Source of the DNA: Bacteroidales bacterium
GTDB taxonomy: Bacteria > Bacteroidota > Bacteroidia > Bacteroidales > WCHB1-69
Length of the DNA stretch: 63,819 bases
Direction: 5' to 3'
Assembly: GCA_017651425.1 (NCBI GenBank)
Contig: JAGCCZ010000023.1
Span: forward strand, 1 to 63,819
The translations under genes were made by a program, and so were the position numbers. This document shows positions 37,808 through 44,937 of this stretch, one piece after another. Positions within the stretch are counted from its first letter, which is position 1, and every line of letters starts with the position of its first letter. The notes beneath the pieces were generated by a model, which saw nothing but the letters and a program-made list of their open reading frames with translations, had not been told where the DNA came from and did no database searches.

Positions 37808-38661
37808 TAGAGTTTGTTTTTAGAGAAACGGTTAGTGATAAAACGGCCGCTGATACTCAACAGCAGGACGATGATCGTCAGGACAAGGGCGGCGGCGTAA
37901 GCGCGGTCCTGCACCTCTGGAATAGGACTGCTCAACTGGAAAAACACCGCCAGAGGAAGGGTGGCCGCCGGCTGTGACAGCGATGTGGGAATGCTGTCGG
38001 TGTAGCCCGCCGTAAACATCACGCTGGCGGCATCGCCGATGGCCCTGCCTATGGAAAGCAGTGTGGCGGTGGCAATGCCCGGAGCGATCTGGCGCACCAC
38101 CACTTTAAGGGTCTCCCAGCGGGTGGCGCCCAACGCATAGCTGGCGTCCAGTATGTCCCTCGGAAAGTTACGAGTGGCCTCGTCCATAGAGCGTATGAAG
38201 ATGGGGATAATCAACAATGTGATAACAATGATACCACCCAACAGAGATGTGCGCAGGCCGAAAAAGATCATTATGGTAAATCCGAAAGCTCCATATACGA
38301 TGGAGGGCATTCCGAAAAGCACGTCGAAAGCCAGTCGTGCCACGTATGCCAGACGCGAGTCTTTTTTCAGATATACGTTCAGAAAGAAAACCACCGGGAT
38401 GGAGACCAGCAAGCCAAGAATGGTGGAAGCGCCCACAATGTACAACGAACCCACAATGGCATTGAGGAATCCTCCCTCCTTGCCAATATAGAAACCACCT
38501 CCGGGCAGTTTTGTAATCATATCCCAACTCATCGCCTTGGCCCCTCGAGAGAAGACCGTCCAGATAACACTGATGACAAATCCGAACACTATGCCCATCG
38601 CTATCCACATCAGGACCTTGAAAAGGATTTCTTCTGTTCGTTTGGATCTACTGACTTTCAT
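37807..38661 (-). CDS. PstA-like ABC transporter permease
   Basis: 284 residues, six predicted helices, with the permease-ATPase coupling motif 'ASYALGATRWETLKVVVRQ' (EAA loop). The longer open frame to 38760 runs through the end of pstC; the ATG at 38661 (MKVSRSKRTEEI) follows the pstC stop by 10 bp and is preferred. It overlaps pstB by one base. Confidence 0.88.
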   Translation of the reverse strand: MKVSRSKRTEEILFKVLMWIAMGIVFGFVISVIWTVFSRGAKAMSWDMITKLPGGGFYIGKEGGFLNAIVGSLYIVGASTILGLLVSIPVVFFLNVYLKKDSRLAYVARLAFDVLFGMPSIVYGAFGFTIMIFFGLRTSLLGGIIVITLLIIPIFIRSMDEATRNFPRDILDASYALGATRWETLKVVVRQIAPGIATATLLSIGRAIGDAASVMFTAGYTDSIPTSLSQPAATLPLAVFFQLSSPIPEVQDRAYAAALVLTIIVLLLSISGRFITNRFSKNKL

Positions 38662-38671
38662 AACAATAATT

Positions 38672-39565
38672 TTAAGCTTCGCTTCTTTCGATACGATATA
38701 GGATGATTCGGGAGAGCAAATTGAATACCAGAACCACAACAAACAGGATAAGGGCTGCAAACATCAGGGCAGATTCGTACAGGGGCATTGAAAGCATCTC
38801 ACCATAGTTGTTGGCTATCAGTGCCGGGATTGGATAGCAGGGTTCCAGAATGTTGGAGGGGATGCCGATCACGCAGCCGCAGACCATCAGCACAGCAATG
38901 GTTTCACCCATCGCACGGGAGATTGCCAGCACCGTAGCCGCCAGCATTCCCGCAAGTGTTTTGCGAAGCACCACCTTCTTGGCCGTCTGCCAGCGGGTGG
39001 CGCCCAACGAGAGCGAAGCCTCCCGCAACTCGGCAGGCACACTGGAAAACACCTCAATAAACAGGCTCACCAAGAGGGGTATAACCATCACCCCCAGCAC
39101 GATACCCGCTGCCAGAACAGTGTAACCCGACGAGAAATCCACAAAATGCCGGGCCACCTTGTCCGAAATCCAAGGTACAATGACCAGCATCCCCCACACC
39201 CCATAAATGACGGAGGGAAGGGCAGCCAGAATGTCCAAAGCGGGGAAAACAAATTTCCGAACCACAGGACGGGCATATTCCGTCAAATAAACAGCTGTCA
39301 ACAACGAGATGGGAAAGGAAATGAGTATGGCCAGAAATGTGACCCACAACGACCCTACAATAAAAGGAAGGAAACCGAACTCTCCCTTCATCGGCTTCCA
39401 TTGACTGGAGGAGATCAAGCTCCACAACGAACGATTCTCCAACACAGGTGCAGACTTTACATAAAGTCCGACCGCCATCACTACCACAAAGACAATGGAC
39501 AGGAGGGTCATTGCGAGCATCACCCCGTGCGCCAGTTTGTCTTTGACTATTCGTTTGCGGATCAT
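38672..39565 (-). CDS. PstC-like ABC transporter permease
   Basis: 297 residues, six predicted helices, with EAA-loop motif 'EASLSLGATRWQTAKKVVLR' and 'AISRAMGETIAVLMVCG'. It forms the membrane channel with PstA. 17 bp after the substrate-binding protein gene. Confidence 0.88.
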   Translation of the reverse strand: MIRKRIVKDKLAHGVMLAMTLLSIVFVVVMAVGLYVKSAPVLENRSLWSLISSSQWKPMKGEFGFLPFIVGSLWVTFLAILISFPISLLTAVYLTEYARPVVRKFVFPALDILAALPSVIYGVWGMLVIVPWISDKVARHFVDFSSGYTVLAAGIVLGVMVIPLLVSLFIEVFSSVPAELREASLSLGATRWQTAKKVVLRKTLAGMLAATVLAISRAMGETIAVLMVCGCVIGIPSNILEPCYPIPALIANNYGEMLSMPLYESALMFAALILFVVVLVFNLLSRIILYRIERSEA

Positions 39566-39582
39566 ACGAAAGGAAACTGCTG

Positions 39583-40560
39583 TTATTTGATTTTCAGTGC
39601 AATGCGCCCTTTTTCAAGTTTTTCTTCCGTCAACCCGATGTAGCCGACGGGCACGTTGTATTGTTGGCCTTCCGAAAGAATGAACTCTAAAAAAGCAATC
39701 ACGACAGGATTTGTGGGCACGCCGTGCGCCACCATATAGAGGTCGCGGGCAGGCGGAGACGGGTATTTGTCTGCCGCCACAGCCGCTATAAAATCATCTT
39801 TGGTATCATAGAAATACTCATCTGCATCGATGTGGCCATCCGAATTGCCGTCCACGGGGCAGACGAGCAGGCCGGGATTTGGGGTTCGTTCTTTTTCGTC
39901 GTAGGCATAGCCGATGTTATTAAGACCAATGCCCAACTTGTCGTTCTGGATGGCAGAGGCGAGGCCCGGATCGCCGAAAACAGCCGTGCCGCCGAGGTCC
40001 TCCTGCTTTTTGCCCATCCACAGGGCAAACGTCTCCGCAGCCCCGCAAGCATCAGAACGGGTATAGACGTGTATTGGTGTCTTGTCGTTTGTTCCCAAGA
40101 CATCACCCCATGTGGTGTACTCGCCTGTAATCCAAATTTTTGTAGCCGCCTCACGTGATATCCCGTGTTTTTTCAGTTCCTTCACAAAAGGATTAGCCGC
40201 ATTGATGGTTATTACCACAGCATCTTTTGCCACCGCAATGGGCAGTGCTCCTTTTTCCAATTCAGGTGCATAGACTTCACGAGACACCATTCCCAAATCC
40301 ACCACATCTGCCAGCACATCCGTCATTCCCTTGCCAGCCCCACCTGCCGACAGATCTATTTGCACATCCGGATGCAGTTTCTGAAACTCCTCGGCCCATT
40401 TGACGGCTAATGGATAAAGCGCGAAAGCCCCGGATACGGATATGTTTCCGGAAAGGGTGCCCTCTTTCATTGAGGACTTTTTGTTCCCACAAGAGAGCAT
40501 GGATAACCCCAAACCGACCACAACCAACACCAGAACACTACATTGTATTATATGTTTCAT
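39583..40560 (-). CDS. PstS-like oxyanion-binding lipoprotein (putative sulfate-binding)
   Basis: 325 residues, signal peptide with lipobox 'LSMLSC' (Cys24). The type II periplasmic binding fold is recognisable from 'SGAFALYPLAVKWAEEF' and 'GGAGKGMTDVLADVVDLGM'. The anion-loop that in E. coli PstS reads RxDGSGT is here 'RSDACGAAE'. A canonical 12-residue EF-hand-type calcium loop, D237 to E248 (DGNSDGHIDADE), is inserted in the second lobe. Start moved to ATG at 40560. First gene of the run that continues into cysD, cysN and cysH, so sulfate is the likely ligand; phosphate, molybdate or another oxyanion cannot be excluded. Confidence 0.85.
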   Translation of the reverse strand: MKHIIQCSVLVLVVVGLGLSMLSCGNKKSSMKEGTLSGNISVSGAFALYPLAVKWAEEFQKLHPDVQIDLSAGGAGKGMTDVLADVVDLGMVSREVYAPELEKGALPIAVAKDAVVITINAANPFVKELKKHGISREAATKIWITGEYTTWGDVLGTNDKTPIHVYTRSDACGAAETFALWMGKKQEDLGGTAVFGDPGLASAIQNDKLGIGLNNIGYAYDEKERTPNPGLLVCPVDGNSDGHIDADEYFYDTKDDFIAAVAADKYPSPPARDLYMVAHGVPTNPVVIAFLEFILSEGQQYNVPVGYIGLTEEKLEKGRIALKIK

Positions 40561-40653
40561 AAGCACATTTATTAATTTATGTTAAGCTTCTGCATGAGTG
40601 CCCAATAATTCATGATGGTCTGTTGAAACGGCAATCGGTCGTCATAGGGCTTG

Positions 40654-40695
40654 CAAAGATAGTCGTATCACACAAATCAAATGTCAGCATTTGAT
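40654..40695 (-). promoter_or_regulatory. Promoter and palindromic operator of the transporter-cys operon
   Basis: On the minus strand a TAnnTTTG box (TATCTTTG, 40654-40661) lies 93 bp before the lipoprotein gene. Fourteen bases upstream is a perfect 20-bp inverted repeat, ATCAAATG-TCAG-CATTTGAT (40676-40695), covering the expected -33 region. Confidence 0.65.
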
Positions 40696-40723
40696 AGAAA
40701 AATTGTAATCAGACGAAATTATG

Positions 40724-40753
40724 ACAGTAAAAATTTGAATATATTATTACTGT
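40724..40753. promoter_or_regulatory. Second inverted repeat in the divergent regulatory region
   Basis: ACAGTAA (40724-40730) and TTACTGT (40747-40753) are separated by 16 AT-rich bases, between the two divergent promoters. Confidence 0.4.
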
Positions 40754-40880
40754 ACAGCGTATTGCAATGTCGATAACCGCCTTTCGTCCTCAAGGGTGTT
40801 TTTTGAAAATTATGTCAGTAACATGATGAAAATGGACAATTATTGCCTTGATTCAAGACAATTGCCATTCTTCAAATATC

Positions 40881-40888
40881 TATTTTTG
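40881..40888 (+). promoter_or_regulatory. -7 box (TATTTTTG) for the porin-yeiH pair
   Basis: A TAnnTTTG match 46 bp before the porin start codon. The 374-bp divergent region holds no gene. Confidence 0.65.
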
Positions 40889-40934
40889 CTCATTGAAAAA
40901 TACGTTAAAGTAAGTTAAACTAACACTGTTCATT

Positions 40935-42107
40935 ATGAAATCAATCTTTTTACGATTTGTCACTATTACATTGTTGATGATAGGTTTGATGGATATATCT
41001 TCGGCCCAAAAAGCGGATAAAGCTGTAAAAAAAGAGAAGAAAACTGAGAATGCTCGATCCTCTAAGACTCAGCGTGGGCGTGATTTGCGGATCAGCGACT
41101 ACCTTACCATCGGTGGGTTCATTAACACGCAGTACGAGTTTACGCATCAGGACCTTGTGGGAGATGAATTCTCCCGGAGCAGCGTCATCCAAGTGCGCCG
41201 TGCCCGTCTCGACCTGAAAGGCAGTATCACGCCCAAGATCGAGTTTCGTTTGCAAGCTGATTTTGCCAACTCCCCGAAATTGGTGGATGCTTTCGTGAAA
41301 CTCAAGTTCTGCCGTTATGCCAACTTGCAGGTCGGGCAGTTCAAAATTCCGTTCACATTGGAGAACCCATACGCTCCATTGGATCTTGAATTTGCTGACA
41401 ACGCGCAGGTTATCTCGGCTTTGTCGGGCTATAAAGATGTCACAGGTATCAGCAGCTATGCCAACGGCCGCGAAATAGGCGCCATGTTGTACGGCACGTT
41501 GCTGCAGTTTGAGCGCGATGGTGAGAAGTACCCGTTGTTGGGCTATAGTGTCGGCGTGTTTGGCGGCAACGGCATCAACGTCAAGACTGATAACATGGCC
41601 AAGGATATTGCCGGTCGCATCGAGTTCCATCCTTTCCTGAAGCATCTTGTGCTCTCCGGTTCTGCCTATTGGGGACGCTATGCCATCAGCGACGATTTGG
41701 ACGGACTGCGTCTCCGCTGTGCTGGCGGTGCCGAATACCGCGACGATAATCTCACCGTGCGCGGCGAGTATGTATGGGGTAAAACCGGATTAGGACATGT
41801 CGGTGCGGACAATGTCCTGAGTGTCCGGAATATGGATACCCAGGGATTCTATGTGATCGCAGGCTATTGGTTCCGCTTCGGTTGGGGCTCCAAGAGCAAC
41901 GTGCAGCAGAAACTCCGTCCCGTATTGCGCTACGACTTCTACCAAAGAGACGTGGTTGACAACACTGCCTCCATCTACTATAGTGCCGGCATTGACTGGT
42001 GGCCTGAGAAACACGTACAGCTGCGCCTTCAGTACACCTTGCGCCAGCACCAGCATAATCCCAACCTCGCTCACTCTTTCCTGACCATGCTTTCCGTGAA
42101 ATTCTAA
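40935..42107 (+). CDS. OprO/OprP-type outer-membrane porin
   Basis: 390 residues. Signal peptide to about residue 24 ('ISSAQ'), a Lys-rich linker, then a beta-barrel with 'GGFINTQYEFTH', 'FRLQADFANSPKLVDAFVKL' and 'QFKIPFTLENP', typical of the phosphate-selective porin O/P family. OprP is an anion-selective trimer for phosphate; the context here suggests sulfate uptake across the outer membrane. Divergent from the transporter-cys operon and 25 bp ahead of the exporter gene. Confidence 0.85.
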   Translation: MKSIFLRFVTITLLMIGLMDISSAQKADKAVKKEKKTENARSSKTQRGRDLRISDYLTIGGFINTQYEFTHQDLVGDEFSRSSVIQVRRARLDLKGSITPKIEFRLQADFANSPKLVDAFVKLKFCRYANLQVGQFKIPFTLENPYAPLDLEFADNAQVISALSGYKDVTGISSYANGREIGAMLYGTLLQFERDGEKYPLLGYSVGVFGGNGINVKTDNMAKDIAGRIEFHPFLKHLVLSGSAYWGRYAISDDLDGLRLRCAGGAEYRDDNLTVRGEYVWGKTGLGHVGADNVLSVRNMDTQGFYVIAGYWFRFGWGSKSNVQQKLRPVLRYDFYQRDVVDNTASIYYSAGIDWWPEKHVQLRLQYTLRQHQHNPNLAHSFLTMLSVKF

Positions 42108-42132
42108 TGTTAAACTATAAATACAATAAAGT

Positions 42133-43422
42133 ATGTCTTCGAAAACAGAAAAGAAACCGTTGATTAACGAGGAGTGGCTGATTGTCATTCTCGGCTTTGT
42201 CGTGCTGGGGCTGATTGTGATAGCCCCGCGCTTCATGAACAACATCAAGATGTTGAATGTGGCTTCGTTGACGACCGGTGCGGGATGGGTCAATACATTG
42301 CTGACCTTTGCGTTCCTGTTCGTCGTCATCGTGGTGGCGGCACTTGTGTCGCGCAAGCCGCTGAAGGGTCTGTTGCCGTCGTTCATCGTCATCTTCGTGT
42401 TGACGTTGCTGGCGCAACTCTGCGCGAGCATCCCGTTTTGCAAGGAGTACGGATTGGAAGCTGTGCTGTTCGCCGTGCTCTTCGGTCTGCTGATCAGTAA
42501 CTGTTTCCATGTGCCTGAGTGGTTGAAACCGGCCATCCAGAGTGAGTTTTACATCAAAATCGGCATTGTCTGCTTGGGTGCCACTGTTATTTTCGGCGAG
42601 ATCATGAAGTCGGGTGCTTTCGGTCTCGCGCAGGCGTTGATCGTGGTGTTGTGTGTCTGGTACTTCGGTTTTTGGATTTCACGCAAGGTGTTTCATGTGG
42701 ATGATGAGATGGCTACCATGCTGGCCAGTTCGGTGAGTATCTGCGGTGTCTCTGCCGCTATCGCCACCTGTGGCACCATTGATGGCGACAAGAAGAAACT
42801 CAGCTATGTGGTATCTCTCGTGATGGTCATCGCCATCCCTATGTTGTACATCATGCCGTTGCTGTGCAAATGGATCCTGCCGTTGCTCTTCAGCGACCCG
42901 ACGGCTGCGGCGCAGGTGGCTGGAGCCTGGATCGGCGGCACCATTGACACCACCGCGGCAGTGGCAGCTTCCGGTGGCATCCTCGGTGAGGAGGCTGGCA
43001 ACACGGCTGTTATCGTCAAGGCCTCTCAGAATGTGCTGATTGGCGTGGCCGCCTTCTTTATCTCCCTCTATTGGTCGTTGCGCAAGACCGAGGGGGTGCA
43101 GCGCACCACGGGTTCCGTTATCTGGCAGCGATTCCCGAAGTTCGTCATCGGCATGGTGATTGCCTCCATTGTCTTCAGCATCTGGTTCACCGGCGGCGTG
43201 GAGATTGGCGACACCGTTGTGAAATACAAAGCCTTGGCCAAGAATTTCCAAGGTATCTTCTTCGCCATCGCTTTTGTCTGCATTGGTCTGGAAACACGCT
43301 TCAAGGAGATCTTCTCCAAGGAAAACCGCCAGTCGTTGTGGGCTTTTCTCACGGCGCAGGGCTTCAACATTGTGTTTACTTTCATCGTTGCCTGTATCCT
43401 GTTCGGCGTTATTGCCAACTAA
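42133..43422 (+). CDS. YeiH/UPF0324 family putative sulfate exporter
   Basis: 429 residues, about ten transmembrane helices. Family motifs 'SVSICGVSAAIATCGTI' and 'AWIGGTIDTTAAVAASG' match the PF03601 group, named putative sulfate exporters and including TauZ-like proteins. Direct evidence for the substrate in the family is thin. Co-transcribed with the porin and opposite the sulfate genes, it could vent excess sulfate or sulfite, or act as another importer. Confidence 0.85.
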   Translation: MSSKTEKKPLINEEWLIVILGFVVLGLIVIAPRFMNNIKMLNVASLTTGAGWVNTLLTFAFLFVVIVVAALVSRKPLKGLLPSFIVIFVLTLLAQLCASIPFCKEYGLEAVLFAVLFGLLISNCFHVPEWLKPAIQSEFYIKIGIVCLGATVIFGEIMKSGAFGLAQALIVVLCVWYFGFWISRKVFHVDDEMATMLASSVSICGVSAAIATCGTIDGDKKKLSYVVSLVMVIAIPMLYIMPLLCKWILPLLFSDPTAAAQVAGAWIGGTIDTTAAVAASGGILGEEAGNTAVIVKASQNVLIGVAAFFISLYWSLRKTEGVQRTTGSVIWQRFPKFVIGMVIASIVFSIWFTGGVEIGDTVVKYKALAKNFQGIFFAIAFVCIGLETRFKEIFSKENRQSLWAFLTAQGFNIVFTFIVACILFGVIAN

Positions 43423-43446
43423 TGGTTGGATGAATTGCAAAAAAAC

Positions 43447-43476
43447 GGAGACGCACTTTTGCGCCTCCTTTTTTTT
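43447..43476. terminator. Terminator downstream of the yeiH-like gene
   Basis: GGAG-A-CGCA pairs with TGCG-C-CTCC (one mismatch) around CTTT, followed by eight T. It resembles the GAGACGC/GCGTCTC palindromes elsewhere in the window. Confidence 0.8.
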
Positions 43477-43560
43477 GTGGTTATATCATATAATGAAACA
43501 TGGCCGGCAGCGCAAATGTGCCTCAGGTAGATGATCCCCTTTTTTTGTTGCCTGGTTGCG

Positions 43561-44925
43561 TTAATAAAGCAGTCCTTCCATTGTTCCCACAATGATTTTG
43601 TGGAGGCTGCTCATCGTGTTGTAGGCCGCCGTATGGCGCAACCGTGTGGCCCTGGCCACCGTCAGCAGTTTCTGGCAAGCCAACTTGTAGTAGTGTACAA
43701 AGAATGCCGACAGGCCGGAAAGCGCCACATACGCGATGGCGATCCAAAAATGCTTGGAGATGATCCATGCCAACGCCAGCAGCAGCAAATACCACACAGG
43801 GAAAGCGGCTATGGTGCCCACCACATACTGTACTGAAGAGTGCAGCATCGGGTCCTTCATCTTGTTGGTGAAAAACTTGGTGATATGGGTGGGCACAAAG
43901 TTGTTGATATAGCCAAATAGGAACAACGGCAGCGAGAGCAACATCAGCAGGATGCGGAGCACAAGACGGAAGATGGAGAGTTTCCGGTTGATGACCCAGT
44001 GGTGCAGGCCGTGTGTGCGCAACAGCGACAAGTATTCGCGGGTCTGCTCCATCAGCGTGTTGAAGGCCGGCTCCTGCTCGTCCTTGAAGTGGCGGAGGTT
44101 GGCGATGATGGTCATCGCCGCATCCTTCTCATTGGGCAGATAGTGGGGTTTGAGCTTTTTGCGGCGCAAATAGGGCTCGCTCATCATGTGGGTGAGGGCC
44201 TCTATCTCATTGTAGTACTCCGGAATGTCAATGTCGGGGGTGATCTCCTTCACGCGGGCGCGTGCCTTCTCGTTCAGGGCGAGGTAGGCGTCGTTGGGTT
44301 TCTCTTTGTAAAGGTCGAAGAACTCCTCGTAGGTGAAGGCCGGACCCGCCGTGACCATCAGGTCGCTCTGGAAATCGAAATAGTTGGAGTAGTGGATGTT
44401 GAGAGGAAGCACCTTCACGCCCAAGTGAAAATCGTTGAGTTCCTCGGCAGCAAAGGCTATGCGGCAGAAGCCCTTCTTGAAGGTGTTCATATAATGGCCG
44501 TGCTGGTGCGTGGCTTCCGGGAAGATGACCACCGTGCCGCCATTCTTCAGCACACGCGCTGCCCGCTCGTAGAGGGCCAGGTTGCTGCGCACATCGCTGC
44601 GGTCCCCGTCACGGCTCCGGAACGTGGGCATTATCTTGAGAAACCGGAAAATACGCGCCAGGAAGGGGTTTTTGAAAATGTCACCGCGCGCGATAAAGAC
44701 GGGCTGGCGACCGTCGCGCCCCAGGGTGTGCAGGATGGCCAAGGCATCCATCAACCCGTTCTGGTGGTTGGCAATCACAATCGTGGCCTCCCCCTTGGGT
44801 GGGATATTCTCCTCGTTTATGATATAGAAGTTCCGATAATAGACCCTGTTATGCGCAAAATTGAGATATTGCAGATATAGCGCATACAGCCAATCGTGTT
44901 TGTCAATATTCTCAAAAGAGATCAT
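43561..44925 (-). CDS. Lysophospholipid acyltransferase (PlsC-like)
   Basis: 454 residues. Acyltransferase domain (about 30-270) with 'ANHQNGLMDAL' and 'FPEATHQHG', the counterparts of NHX4D and FPEGTRS; the His-Asp spacing is X5 rather than X4. Two to three C-terminal helices (about 320-420) extend beyond a minimal PlsC. It likely acylates lysophosphatidate or another glycerolipid or amino lipid at the inner membrane. It starts 12 bp after the dpp11 stop, so the pair probably forms an operon. Confidence 0.82.
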   Translation of the reverse strand: MISFENIDKHDWLYALYLQYLNFAHNRVYYRNFYIINEENIPPKGEATIVIANHQNGLMDALAILHTLGRDGRQPVFIARGDIFKNPFLARIFRFLKIMPTFRSRDGDRSDVRSNLALYERAARVLKNGGTVVIFPEATHQHGHYMNTFKKGFCRIAFAAEELNDFHLGVKVLPLNIHYSNYFDFQSDLMVTAGPAFTYEEFFDLYKEKPNDAYLALNEKARARVKEITPDIDIPEYYNEIEALTHMMSEPYLRRKKLKPHYLPNEKDAAMTIIANLRHFKDEQEPAFNTLMEQTREYLSLLRTHGLHHWVINRKLSIFRLVLRILLMLLSLPLFLFGYINNFVPTHITKFFTNKMKDPMLHSSVQYVVGTIAAFPVWYLLLLALAWIISKHFWIAIAYVALSGLSAFFVHYYKLACQKLLTVARATRLRHTAAYNTMSSLHKIIVGTMEGLLY

Positions 44926-44937
44926 CCTTTTGTGTTT

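Noticed and set aside
37055..40560. Ordinary phosphate transport operon
   Set aside because: Kept as homology but not as function: no phoU or phosphate regulators, and direct continuation into cysDNH favours sulfate. Not proven, so no pst symbols were assigned.
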